From Clostridium chromiireducens (GTDB lineage Bacteria; Bacillota; Clostridia; Clostridiales; Clostridiaceae), in contig NZ_MZGT01000022.1 of assembly GCF_002029255.1 (NCBI RefSeq), positions 1-64,000 on the forward strand: a stretch of DNA of 64,000 bases. Reading direction: 5' to 3'. Within the stretch, counting starts at the first letter, position 1; each line of letters opens with the position of its first letter. Positions 1-8,389 of the stretch are shown piece by piece. The notes beneath the pieces were generated by a model. The model was not told where the DNA came from. It worked only from the letters and a program-made list of their open reading frames with translations, and searched no databases. A program made the translations under genes and the position numbers.

Positions 1-82
1 ATATTATATAGAATAGTGCTTAACAAAAACTCAAATAATTAAATTAATAAATAATACATTATTTATGAAAGGTATGAAAAAA

Positions 83-1192
83 ATGAATTTTAAACAATTA
101 GGTCTTAGTGACGATTTAGTAAATATATTAAATAATTCTGGAATTAGTATCCCTACTCCAATTCAGGAACAAAGTATTCCTATTATAAATCAAGGAAAAG
201 ATATTATTGCTGAAGCAGCAACTGGAACCGGTAAAACGCTTGCTTTTCTTATTCCACTTTTTGAAACAATAAATCCAAAATCTGATGAAGTTCAAGCTCT
301 TATACTCACACCAACAAGAGAATTAGCTCTTCAAATAACTAATGAGGCTAACAAATTAAAAGAAGTAAAAGATATAAATATATTAGCTACATATGGTGGA
401 AAAGATATAGGATCTCAATTAAAAAAACTAAATAACAACATTCATTTAATTATCGCCACCCCCGGAAGACTATTGGATCATTTAGAAAGAAAATCTATAA
501 ACTTAAGTAAACTTAAAACTTTTATTTTAGATGAAGCAGATCAAATGTTATTTATGGGATTTAAAAATGAAGTTGAAGCAATTATAAAACAAATGCCTAA
601 AAAGAAACAAATGCTATGTTTCTCTGCTACTATGGATTCAGCTGTAAAAAAATTAGCATATAGATATATGAACGATCCAGCCATAGTTTCCATCAAAAAA
701 GAGGAGGTAACTTTAAATGCTATTAAGCAGGATGTTGTTGAAACAACTGATAGAAACAAGAGAGATGCTTTATGTAAAGTGCTAGATGAAGATAACCCAT
801 TCATGGCTATTATATTTTGCAGGACTAAGAGAAGAGTCGATGAACTTGAAGTAATTTTACATACACGTAAATACAACTGCGTGAAGTTACATAGTGATAT
901 TCCTCAAAACAAGAGAGAACGAATAATGAAGTCCTTTAGGAATGCAGATATACAATATTTAATTGCTACAGATGTAGCTGCAAGAGGCTTAGACATCAGC
1001 GGAATTACTCATATCTATAATTATGATATTCCTGAAAATGTTGAAAGCTATATTCACCGTATTGGCAGAACAGGAAGGGCTGGTGAAAAAGGATATACTT
1101 GCATGTTTGTAGATCCTAAAAACATGAGAGATTTGGATGAAATAGAACAGACTATTGGCTTTAAAATAAACAGACGAATTGTTGAAATATAA
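83..1192 (+). CDS. DEAD-box RNA helicase (core only)
   Basis: ATP-dependent RNA helicase acting on structured RNA in the cytoplasm. The full set of motifs is visible: Q motif (PTPIQEQ), motif I ATGTGKT, Ia PTRELALQ, Ib TPGR, motif II DEAD, motif III SAT, IV IIFCRTK, V ATDVAARGLD and VI HRIGRTGR. At about 369 residues it ends soon after motif VI and lacks the C-terminal RNA-binding tail of DeaD, DbpA or CshA, so it is a core-only enzyme. Three in-frame ATGs occur at 65, 74 and 83. The Shine-Dalgarno-like AAAGG at 68-72 fits only the third (spacing 10), so I start at 83. It stands alone, convergent with the next gene across a shared terminator. The exact paralogue cannot be assigned. Confidence 0.93.
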   Translation: MNFKQLGLSDDLVNILNNSGISIPTPIQEQSIPIINQGKDIIAEAATGTGKTLAFLIPLFETINPKSDEVQALILTPTRELALQITNEANKLKEVKDINILATYGGKDIGSQLKKLNNNIHLIIATPGRLLDHLERKSINLSKLKTFILDEADQMLFMGFKNEVEAIIKQMPKKKQMLCFSATMDSAVKKLAYRYMNDPAIVSIKKEEVTLNAIKQDVVETTDRNKRDALCKVLDEDNPFMAIIFCRTKRRVDELEVILHTRKYNCVKLHSDIPQNKRERIMKSFRNADIQYLIATDVAARGLDISGITHIYNYDIPENVESYIHRIGRTGRAGEKGYTCMFVDPKNMRDLDEIEQTIGFKINRRIVEI

Positions 1193-1273
1193 ATTCAATT
1201 TTTCTTTATATTAAATAAAAACTGAAAAAATGAAATCTAGTTTTAAATAAATTTATATATACCTATCTCCATT

Positions 1274-1307
1274 ATGGAATGTATTTATAGTTATAAATAC
1301 ATTCCAT
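1274..1307. terminator. Bidirectional rho-independent terminator
   Basis: A perfect 16-bp inverted repeat (1274-1289 with 1292-1307, 2-nt loop) lies between the convergent helicase and PgaD-like genes, so it probably stops transcription from both sides. Confidence 0.75.
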
Positions 1308-1346
1308 GCTAAAAATGAAGATATTTTTTGTACAATGTTGCACTAT

Positions 1347-1772
1347 TTAAATTATTGTTTTTTCTAATTCGATTTTTTTATCATTTTGCATTTTTTCTAT
1401 TTCCTCAACTGATAAGTTAAAATATTTAGCCAACTCTTCTGGTTTAATATCCTCTGGAAATTTTCTTCTTCTTAAATGTGCAAATCTTTTAAAATTATAT
1501 TTTCCCCATCCATACATTACTATAAATAATATTAGTGATATTAAAATTGTCGCTAATATTATTCTTATGGTATTTTCTAAATTGCCAATCATAAAAAGCT
1601 TATCGTAAAAGTTAGTTAAACTAAACCCCCAAACAACTAATGACACTATTATCTGAATTAAATATCCTAGCATCAAACTCCATCCAAATACAGAAAAAAA
1701 CCATTCAATAATTTTAAATTTCTTTTTTTGCTTTCCATCAATAATATTTTCATCTAAATCATCATGAGCCAT
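1347..1772 (-). CDS. PgaD-like small membrane protein
   Basis: A 141-residue protein with two predicted membrane helices (about residues 25-55 and 70-90) and a charged cytoplasmic C-terminal tail. The gene starts 2 bp after the stop of the PgaC-like glycosyltransferase, so the two are translationally linked. Small two-helix proteins encoded directly after PgaC are the PgaD partner needed for poly-N-acetylglucosamine synthase activity in other bacteria. Similarity to PgaD is judged from size, topology and context, not from a clear signature, so the name is an inference. No PgaA/PgaB export or deacetylase gene follows; a terminator comes next. Confidence 0.65.
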   Translation of the reverse strand: MAHDDLDENIIDGKQKKKFKIIEWFFSVFGWSLMLGYLIQIIVSLVVWGFSLTNFYDKLFMIGNLENTIRIILATILISLILFIVMYGWGKYNFKRFAHLRRRKFPEDIKPEELAKYFNLSVEEIEKMQNDKKIELEKTII

Positions 1773-1774
1773 TA

Positions 1775-3001
1775 TTATAGCCCCCTGTCCGGACTATCCC
1801 ACGTAGCAAATTTCAAATTCTTCTTCTTCGTTAATATTTTTATCAAGGCTCTTATTACTATAAATGCGTTTATATACCAATAAAATATCGGATACCATAT
1901 AGCCCACAAATAATATTTCATTAAATTCTCATCGTATCTTTTATCCAATAACATTGCCACTAAAAATTGTAGTAAGCATAGTAACGCTAAATACTGACCC
2001 TGCCAAAAAAAATCTAAAAACGATTTTTGTCCCTGAATCGATTGTATTATAGTTATTGTAAAAAATATTGTCCATATAATTGCCCATAATATACTGAAAA
2101 TTTGTTCAAAAAATATTGGAAATAATCTTCTATATTTTTTGCTAAAGAGAATATCATAATGTCTTAGTATCACTTCCATTCCGCCTTGTGCCCATCTTAC
2201 CCTTTGTTTCCATAATCCTGATAATGTTTCAGGGACTAACATATAGCAAAGAGCCTTAGGTTCATATCGTACATCCCAAAACCTTTTTTGCAATTTCCAA
2301 GTAACTCCAATATCTTCTGTAATTAAATCTCTATCCCATAATCCACAATCAATCAGAGCCCTTTTCCTAAATGCAACAACAACCCCTGAAACCGTCATTA
2401 CTTTACCTAATAATCTTTGTGTCCGCTTTATTAAACTTATTATGCTTGAAAATTCGCATAACTGAATTTTAGCTAAAAGAGAACTTCTATTTCTTACTCT
2501 TGGATTTCCCGTTACGGCACCTACTCTTTCCCCATAATTTGGAGCAATGAAGTGAGGAATCATGTAATTTAATGCATCCTTATCTAAATAAGCATCCGCA
2601 TCTAACCCCACAATATATTCACCTTTAGATGCTATGAGTCCTAAATACAATGCATTGGCCTTTCCACTATTTGTCCTAAGTTGAATTATTCTTAACTTTT
2701 CATATTTATCTGCAAGACTATCTAAAATCACATCAGTTCTATCTTTGCTGCCATCATTGATAGCTATTAATTCATAGTGCTCATAATTTAATTTATCTAA
2801 TTTTTCAATTGTTTCCTCTATTGTTTTTTCTTCGTTATAACATGGAATTAAAATTGAAACTAGAGGATGCTCTTTTAGATCTTTTTCTTCTTTCTTTTCT
2901 CTTCTAAAGTAAAATAGTATGCCACCAATTATCCAGCACATACTCATAACAAGTGGATACCAAAATATAAATTGATATAAGAAGTACATTATTAAATTCA
3001 T
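1775..3001 (-). CDS. PgaC/IcaA-like processive glycosyltransferase (GT2)
   Basis: Membrane glycosyltransferase of family 2, probably polymerising an N-acetylglucosamine-type exopolysaccharide (biofilm matrix) from UDP-sugar. Order: N-terminal membrane helix (about 5-28), cytoplasmic GT-A domain starting LVSILIPCYNEE, DxD region GLDADAY, TEDIG, and the QRVRW (QxxRW) motif of processive synthases, followed by three or four C-terminal helices. At 408 residues it matches PgaC/IcaA length. The start codon follows an AGGAGG-like site separated by a short AT stretch. It forms a two-gene operon with the PgaD-like gene. A hyaluronan- or cellulose-type product cannot be excluded from sequence alone. 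Confidence 0.85.
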   Translation of the reverse strand: MNLIMYFLYQFIFWYPLVMSMCWIIGGILFYFRREKKEEKDLKEHPLVSILIPCYNEEKTIEETIEKLDKLNYEHYELIAINDGSKDRTDVILDSLADKYEKLRIIQLRTNSGKANALYLGLIASKGEYIVGLDADAYLDKDALNYMIPHFIAPNYGERVGAVTGNPRVRNRSSLLAKIQLCEFSSIISLIKRTQRLLGKVMTVSGVVVAFRKRALIDCGLWDRDLITEDIGVTWKLQKRFWDVRYEPKALCYMLVPETLSGLWKQRVRWAQGGMEVILRHYDILFSKKYRRLFPIFFEQIFSILWAIIWTIFFTITIIQSIQGQKSFLDFFWQGQYLALLCLLQFLVAMLLDKRYDENLMKYYLWAIWYPIFYWYINAFIVIRALIKILTKKKNLKFATWDSPDRGL

Positions 3002-3195
3002 TTCAGGATACCTCCAAGAATTAATTACTTGCTTATCCTTATAACATGTTTCTTATAAAATAAATTGTTAGAAAATAATATATTTTATAAAAATTTTTGC
3101 TTATATGATTATATTTTATATATTTATAAGTCTTTTTATGTATAAAATAGATATTAATTTAACGGTTTATACTCATAGATAATTTGTCACTACAC
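3002..3195. other. Upstream region of the PgaC-like operon
   Basis: Very AT-rich, no ORF. I looked for a cyclic-di-GMP riboswitch core here, since exopolysaccharide genes often have one, and did not see the conserved GEMM elements. No convincing promoter stands out from the background. Confidence 0.4.
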
Positions 3196-3229
3196 AAAAA
3201 AGCTTTAGTGTTTAAACCAAAGCTTTTTT
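3196..3229 (-). terminator. Rho-independent terminator of the Crp/Fnr gene
   Basis: An 11-bp stem (AAAAAAGCTTT at 3196-3206, AAAGCTTTTTT at 3219-3229) ends in a T-run. It lies 26 bp past the stop codon of the regulator gene. Confidence 0.75.
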
Positions 3230-3255
3230 TATATTGAGGAAGACGAAAGATTATT

Positions 3256-3954
3256 TTATTTATATAGTTCTCCTGCTAAATAAAGTAATCTTTGTAAATC
3301 TTCTATTATATATTCTCTACCATGTTTCTCTAAAATTCCATCTAAACAAAATTTATTTAATGTTCTATTTAAATGCCTATAACTTGTTCCTAACAATTCA
3401 GCAATCTCACTATAATTTTCTTTAAACTTGAATTTTTTAACCTCATTATCTTCATTTTCGATATTTGTGAATGCAACTATATAACTTGCAAGTCTATTTT
3501 CAAGGGGATATAGTAAATTTATTGAGCTATTATTACTTCCATTTCTAAGTTTTTCACCTAAATAATCACATATTTTTAATAAAAATTTACAATCCTTAGT
3601 TAGATGTTTCCTCACTACCTCAAATTTGATACCTATACAATAAGTATCTTTTATGGTTTGAACACTACAATCAGTTTTATTATTTCTTACAAACTCAACA
3701 TCTCCTATAATAGTAAGAGGACTATAAAAAGAAATTAGTAGCGATCTTCCATTTTCCAAATGCTTTGAAACTTTTGCTTTTCCTTTAACTAAGAAAAACA
3801 TATTCTCTAAATGTTCGTTTTCTCTGCATATATAATCATTTTTATTAAACATATATAGTGACATATAATCTCTTACGTCATCAGAAAATATGTTGTTTAA
3901 TTCATACTTTTTTATATAGTTTTCAAGCTTTTTATAATCTTCTACTTTAATCAA
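3256..3954 (-). CDS. Crp/Fnr-family transcriptional regulator
   Basis: A 232-residue regulator with an N-terminal cyclic-nucleotide-binding-like beta-barrel (about 20-140, with the NGRSLLISFYSPLTIIGDVEFV core) and a C-terminal winged helix (about 165-225; ENYSEIAELLGTSYRHLNRTLNKF is the recognition region). The layout resembles the YeiL/Crp-like proteins of Firmicutes; the ligand is unknown and there is no clear FNR-type N-terminal cysteine cluster. The start is TTG at 3954 with AGGAGA at good spacing. It is divergent from two YdcZ-type transporter genes, its most likely targets. Confidence 0.88.
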   Translation of the reverse strand: MIKVEDYKKLENYIKKYELNNIFSDDVRDYMSLYMFNKNDYICRENEHLENMFFLVKGKAKVSKHLENGRSLLISFYSPLTIIGDVEFVRNNKTDCSVQTIKDTYCIGIKFEVVRKHLTKDCKFLLKICDYLGEKLRNGSNNSSINLLYPLENRLASYIVAFTNIENEDNEVKKFKFKENYSEIAELLGTSYRHLNRTLNKFCLDGILEKHGREYIIEDLQRLLYLAGELYK

Positions 3955-3998
3955 TATTTCTTCTCCTAAACAATTTATATAAATAGAACTGTAAATAT

Positions 3999-4008
3999 GA
4001 CATTTGTC
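3999..4008. promoter_or_regulatory. Candidate regulator site in the divergent promoter region
   Basis: A perfect 10-bp palindrome GACATTTGTC sits 45 bp upstream of the Crp/Fnr start codon, inside the region shared with the divergent transporter pair. Dyads with GACA/TGTC-like half-sites occur among Crp-family operators. It is short, so chance is a real alternative. Confidence 0.25.
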
Positions 4009-4149
4009 CTATTAGTATTTAATTATAATAACTTAAAATATAAAGAGCAACTCTTAAGTTTTGTTCAGAAATATTATTTAGGTTAAATTGCCTATTAGTA
4101 ACTATGCATACTTAAATTGCAATTATTAATTATTTATAAGGAGACACAT

Positions 4150-4572
4150 ATGTATAATTTTTTATCATTTTTTATAGGAGTTCTTATTGCTATAATGATA
4201 GCTTTTAATGGAACATTATCAGATAATCTCGGAAATTATTATTCTTTAATTATAATTCATATTACTGGTTTTATAGTTATGATTGGAATATTATTTTACA
4301 AAAAACTCAAAATATCTTTTAAAAATAATATTCCACTATACCTATATAGTGCCGGAGCCATAAGTGTTTTTACTGTTATGATTAATAACTTAAGCTACAC
4401 AGCTCTTGGAGTTTCACTCCCTGTAGCATTAGGACTTTTAGGACAGCTTTTAACTTCATTAGCTTTCGATTCCTATGGCTTTTTAGGAATGCCAAAAGTA
4501 ATATTTAACAAGAAAAAGTTTATAGGATTATTAATTATTACTATAGGTATTTATATAATGACATTTATTTAA
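4150..4572 (+). CDS. YdcZ-type (DUF606) small DMT transporter, subunit 1
   Basis: About 140 residues with four predicted membrane helices, in the YdcZ/DUF606 branch of the drug/metabolite transporter superfamily. Characteristic are the N-terminal FFIGVLIAIMIAFNGTL and the mid-protein LGVSLPVALGLLGQLLTS. The ATG at 4150 follows AAGGAG by 6 nt, which is better supported than an upstream ATG at 4117. The next gene encodes a second protein of the same family 19 bp downstream; four-helix members of this kind often work as heterodimers, as in EmrE-like pairs. Substrate unknown. It is divergent from the Crp/Fnr gene. Confidence 0.8.
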   Translation: MYNFLSFFIGVLIAIMIAFNGTLSDNLGNYYSLIIIHITGFIVMIGILFYKKLKISFKNNIPLYLYSAGAISVFTVMINNLSYTALGVSLPVALGLLGQLLTSLAFDSYGFLGMPKVIFNKKKFIGLLIITIGIYIMTFI

Positions 4573-4591
4573 AAAGGAGGTTTTATAATAT

Positions 4592-5056
4592 ATGTTCTAT
4601 ATATTAATTTCAATTCTATCAGGTTCTATAGTTGTAACTTCGAGGATTCTTAATACTAAGCTTTCTGAAAAGATAGGATTAATGCAATCAAGTTTCTTTA
4701 ATTATTTAACTGGTTTATCAGCTTCTTTAATTTTAATAGTTTTTTTAAGAGATAAATTGTCAACTAACCAATTTAATACAATACCTTTTTATGCTTATTT
4801 AGGAGGATTATTAGGAGTAATAATTGTTATTTTATCTAGTGTTATAACTCCCAAAATGTCGTCTTTCTATGCTACTTTAATTATTTTCATCGGACAACTT
4901 TTTGCTGGAATAGTTATAGACTGTCTAATTGATCAAACAATTCCTTTAACTAAAATAGTCGGTGGATTGCTTGTTATTGCAGGCTTAGCATATAATTTAT
5001 ATATTGATTATAATTCTGAAGAAATAGCAACTAAGTCAAAAGAAATCACAACTTAG
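4592..5056 (+). CDS. YdcZ-type (DUF606) small DMT transporter, subunit 2
   Basis: A 154-residue protein with four predicted helices, homologous in layout to the preceding gene (SGSIVVTSRILNTKLSEKIGLMQSSFFNYLTGL at the start, a GQLFAGIVIDCL segment near the end). A strong AAAAAGGAGG site precedes the ATG, and the gap to the upstream stop is 19 bp, so the two are one operon. The short charged C-terminal tail (NSEEIATKSKEITT) suggests a cytoplasmic end. Together the two proteins give an eight-helix transporter; the substrate cannot be inferred. Confidence 0.8.
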   Translation: MFYILISILSGSIVVTSRILNTKLSEKIGLMQSSFFNYLTGLSASLILIVFLRDKLSTNQFNTIPFYAYLGGLLGVIIVILSSVITPKMSSFYATLIIFIGQLFAGIVIDCLIDQTIPLTKIVGGLLVIAGLAYNLYIDYNSEEIATKSKEITT

Positions 5057-5105
5057 ATTATTAACGACTTAATGTTATAGCTTTGCTTTATTAATTCAAG
5101 AAAAT

Positions 5106-5125
5106 GAGGTAGCTATTGCTACCTC
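5106..5125. terminator. Bidirectional terminator hairpin
   Basis: GAGGTAGC and GCTACCTC form an 8-bp stem with a 4-nt loop between the convergent transporter and metalloprotease genes. It touches the stop codon of the latter. Confidence 0.6.
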
Positions 5126-5937
5126 TAAATATATAAATTTATTCCATTTTTTCTGAGCCATTCATGTTTTTCTTTATAATCCGGCATTATTTCTGATACT
5201 CTATTCCAAAAGTACTTAGAGTGATTTCTATGGTCCATATGACACATCTCATGTATAACTATATAATCTAATACATCAGCTCTTGCCATACTGCATCTCC
5301 AATTGAATAAAATTGCATTTTTCCCTGTGCAGCTTGCCCATCTTCTTTTCTGCTCTTTTACTCTTATTTCTGTAACCCTATCTTTAAAATTAACTGCATA
5401 AAAATCTATTCTTTTTTGTACGATTTTTAATGTTTCTGCTCTATACCATTTTTCTAGCGCCATTTTTATTTTCTCGTTATCCATTGTATTGGTATTTATT
5501 ATAAATATTTTATTACTATAAATAGTTTTTTCAAGTTTATTACCTAACATCTCAATGTTATTTATATTTGTATATTCATTATTTAAAATTAACTCTTCAT
5601 AACTTTGTTCTACTACTAAATCTATAGTTATTTTTTTATTCTTTTCATTAGATATTATTTTACATGGATACTCTTCTCCTAAATACATAAAAGTACTTCC
5701 CGTAGCAAAATCTCTTTTAACTTTTCTCGATGTCCTTTGTTGTATTTCCTTTTGCTTTTCCAAAATCCACAATGCCTTATTTTTTACTACTAATAAAATA
5801 TATTCTTTACTAGTTCTTAATGGTGCACTTACAATAACTTCTCCACTGTCTTCAAGCTTGATGCAAATAGTTTTTCTTTTCTTCCTAACTAGACTAAATT
5901 CTATTTCTTTATTTCCATATTTGAATTTTAATTTCAT
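5125..5937 (-). CDS. YgjP-like zinc metallopeptidase (DUF45/M48-like)
   Basis: A 270-residue protein of the YgjP/SprT-like metallopeptidase family. The C-terminal third carries the signature: WASCTGKNAILFNWR, then the zinc site IVIHEMCHMDH (HExxH with the glutamate as catalytic base) and a following H-x4-FW segment (NHSKYFWNRV) giving the third ligand. The N-terminal part is a beta-rich domain seen in the same family. No signal peptide, so it acts in the cytoplasm. Members often lie beside restriction systems, but here it is a single gene. The ATG follows AGGAGA. Function in vivo unknown. Confidence 0.88.
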   Translation of the reverse strand: MKLKFKYGNKEIEFSLVRKKRKTICIKLEDSGEVIVSAPLRTSKEYILLVVKNKALWILEKQKEIQQRTSRKVKRDFATGSTFMYLGEEYPCKIISNEKNKKITIDLVVEQSYEELILNNEYTNINNIEMLGNKLEKTIYSNKIFIINTNTMDNEKIKMALEKWYRAETLKIVQKRIDFYAVNFKDRVTEIRVKEQKRRWASCTGKNAILFNWRCSMARADVLDYIVIHEMCHMDHRNHSKYFWNRVSEIMPDYKEKHEWLRKNGINLYI

Positions 5938-5989
5938 TTGTTCTCCTAAATATTGATTAAATCTTTAAATTATAAGTTTAATATCCACT

Positions 5990-8029
5990 CTACAATTCAA
6001 TTTCACAGTGCATTTCATCATCTGCTCTATCCCATGGAACTAAATAACCTTGCCCATGAGAACAAAATATTGAAGTTGAAGTATATTCTATATCAGCATT
6101 TTTATTATATCCCGTACCCTCAATTACCTCTTTACTGTTGTGACATCTATCATATCCATCAAAAATCAAACTAATACTTCCCTTACCTTTTGTAAATGCA
6201 ATTACTTCCATACTGTAATCCATAAATGTCGCAACTGGCCCTCTTCCATTTATAATCACTTTATCCTCATGAATTTCCGCAGGATCAAAAGTTCCATATA
6301 ACTTTTGAATATCTGATAGTACTCTTCCTATAAATTCACTAGATACTTCGATAGTGAATTTATAGTATGGCTCTAATAGTATATTTTCTACTTTTTCTAA
6401 TCCTTGCCTTAACGCCCTAAAGGTTGCTTCTCTAAAATCCCCTCCACAAGTATGCTTATTATGAGCTCTTCCAGTAAGAAGTGTTATTTTCAAATCTGTT
6501 ATTGGAGAGCCTGTTAACAATCCATGATGATCTCTTTCAAAGATATGAGTCCTAACTAGATTTTGATTTCCGAAGGTTAAATCATCGCTATGGCATTTAT
6601 TTTCAAATACTATTCCAGCACCTCTAGGCAACGGCTCTAGTTTTAAATGCACCTCTGAATAATGCCTTAATGGCTCAAAATGCCCACGACCTATAGTTTC
6701 TTCTGAAATTGTCTCTTTGTAAAGAATTTGACATGGACCGAACTCTATTTTCAAATCAAATCTTTCATCCACTACTTCTTTTAATACTTCTAACTGAATT
6801 TTGCCCATTACATGCACATGTATTTCCTGAAGAACTTCATTCCAAATTATATTTAAAGCTGGATCTTCAGCCTCTAAAATTCTGAAATACCCTAACACTT
6901 CTCGAACATTACAAGACTTATCAAAAATGACCTTTGACATTAATGTCGGTACCATTTTATAATTAATTCTTTCTTTTAGCTCTCCAATACCATCACCTGC
7001 TATTGCTTTTGATATACCTGAAACAGCAAACAAATCACCAGCATTTACACTATCCACTGTCTTAAATTTACTTCCATTATATATCCTAATACTATTTATT
7101 TTTTCATTGATTTCATTTATATAATTAAATTTTGTCTCACCATCTGAACTTAATTCTTCTTGAATCTCGCCACCATAAGTGACTTCATCTTTAACTTTTA
7201 GAGTTCCTGTTAACGCCTTAATGAAAGTAATTCTATTTCCACTATCATCATAGCGGATTTTATATACACGTCCCGAAAACTTTTCATTCTCCTTATAATT
7301 TGTAACAGTTAACTTATCTAAATCCATTAAGAATTCTTTTATACCTTTATCTTGAAGAGCCGATCCTACAAAACAAGGATATACTTTACATTCCTTGATT
7401 AAGTTTTTTAATGTAGTATACCAAAGCTCATAATCGTAATTTCCTTCTAGGTATTTTTCTAAAAGTAAATCATCATATTCACTTACAAATTCTACTAATT
7501 CTTCTCCAAAATTAAATTTATCAGTATTTATCAAACTTTTCTCATTATTATCATTTAAATTACTATCAAAGTAAAATACATCATGAGTTAAATCCTTCTT
7601 AATTTCTTTTATGACTCTATCTTTATCCGCTCCAACTCTATCTAATTTATTAATAAAAAATATTGTTGGAACATTATATTTTCTTAGCAAATTCCAAACT
7701 GTTTTAGTATGTCCTTGAACTCCTTCAACACTGCTAATAATTATTATTGCATAATCCATTATAGCAATTACTCTTTCCATTTCAGTACTAAAATCAATAT
7801 GTCCAGGAGTATCAACTAAATAATATCTAGAATTATTATATTCAAATACGCCTTGATCTGAAAATACAGTTATTCCACGCTGTTTTTCAATATTATGACT
7901 ATCTAAAAATGAATCTTTATGATCCACTCTACCTCTGTTTCTTATACTATTAGTGTGGTAAAGCACTTGTTCTGAAAAGGTGGTTTTTCCTGCATCAACA
8001 TGTGCTAATACTCCTATTGTCTTTTTCAT
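5990..8029 (-). CDS. Tet(M)/TetB(P)-like ribosomal-protection GTPase
   Basis: EF-G-like translational GTPase of the tetracycline ribosomal-protection family. G motifs are intact: G1 AHVDAGKTT, G2 RGITVFSDQ, G3 DTPGHID, G4 NKLDR, G5 GSAL; domains II-V follow with the usual GRGHFEPL segment and a C-terminal domain. The ATG at 8029 follows AAGGATG and gives about 679 residues, longer than Tet(M) (about 640) mainly at the C-terminus; an upstream ATG at 8092 lacks a good ribosome site. Base composition is like the neighbours and no mobile element is near, so it looks chromosomal and resident. Clostridial genomes often carry such paralogues whose resistance role is unproven. Confidence 0.85.
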   Translation of the reverse strand: MKKTIGVLAHVDAGKTTFSEQVLYHTNSIRNRGRVDHKDSFLDSHNIEKQRGITVFSDQGVFEYNNSRYYLVDTPGHIDFSTEMERVIAIMDYAIIIISSVEGVQGHTKTVWNLLRKYNVPTIFFINKLDRVGADKDRVIKEIKKDLTHDVFYFDSNLNDNNEKSLINTDKFNFGEELVEFVSEYDDLLLEKYLEGNYDYELWYTTLKNLIKECKVYPCFVGSALQDKGIKEFLMDLDKLTVTNYKENEKFSGRVYKIRYDDSGNRITFIKALTGTLKVKDEVTYGGEIQEELSSDGETKFNYINEINEKINSIRIYNGSKFKTVDSVNAGDLFAVSGISKAIAGDGIGELKERINYKMVPTLMSKVIFDKSCNVREVLGYFRILEAEDPALNIIWNEVLQEIHVHVMGKIQLEVLKEVVDERFDLKIEFGPCQILYKETISEETIGRGHFEPLRHYSEVHLKLEPLPRGAGIVFENKCHSDDLTFGNQNLVRTHIFERDHHGLLTGSPITDLKITLLTGRAHNKHTCGGDFREATFRALRQGLEKVENILLEPYYKFTIEVSSEFIGRVLSDIQKLYGTFDPAEIHEDKVIINGRGPVATFMDYSMEVIAFTKGKGSISLIFDGYDRCHNSKEVIEGTGYNKNADIEYTSTSIFCSHGQGYLVPWDRADDEMHCEIEL

Positions 8030-8149
8030 ATAATCATCCTTATTGTTTAATTTGAATGGTAAGTTGGGTAAAATATTTGGTAAAATCATCACTTTAAAAA
8101 GGCGAGTATTACATGAATATTAGAACCCAAACCATTAATAATATAACTT

Positions 8150-8158
8150 ATTATACCA
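8150..8158 (-). promoter_or_regulatory. Extended -10 promoter of the Tet-like GTPase gene
   Basis: On the minus strand TGGTATAAT (TGnTATAAT) lies about 120 bp upstream of the start codon. No good -35 is seen, which is common for extended -10 promoters. The implied leader is about 110 nt. Confidence 0.45.
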
Positions 8159-8241
8159 TAAGAATAAGCAAGAAATTATGTAATATAGAATTTGTACGCA
8201 ATACTTCAAATATTGCTTGATTATATATTTTTTAATACAAT

Positions 8242-8280
8242 GATATAGCCCCTCTGTTCATTTTGCAGAGGGGCTATATC
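8242..8280 (-). terminator. Strong GC-rich hairpin after plsC
   Basis: A perfect 15-bp stem (GATATAGCCCCTCTG with its complement, 9-nt loop) between plsC and the Tet-like gene. The T-run is poor on both strands. Being upstream of the proposed -10, it is better read as the plsC terminator than as an attenuator. Confidence 0.55.
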
Positions 8281-8389
8281 TTAATCTATTAATATTTTCA
8301 TAATATTTTTTAAATTAGGGTTATAGGATTTATTAATTTAATAAGCTTAATTTCCTCGTTAACTCCTTATAAATATTATTGTAAGTTTC

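Noticed and set aside
541..876. Open frames on the strand opposite known genes (for example 541-876, 14724-15389, 37660-38097, 61558-62205)
   Set aside because: They mirror strong coding genes, have no ribosome sites and show serine/leucine-rich shadow composition.
3002..3195. Cyclic-di-GMP riboswitch before the PgaC-like gene
   Set aside because: No conserved GEMM core; sequence is low-complexity AT.
8242..8280. Tet(M)-type transcription attenuator
   Set aside because: The hairpin lies upstream of the most likely -10 of the GTPase gene, so it would not be in the leader.
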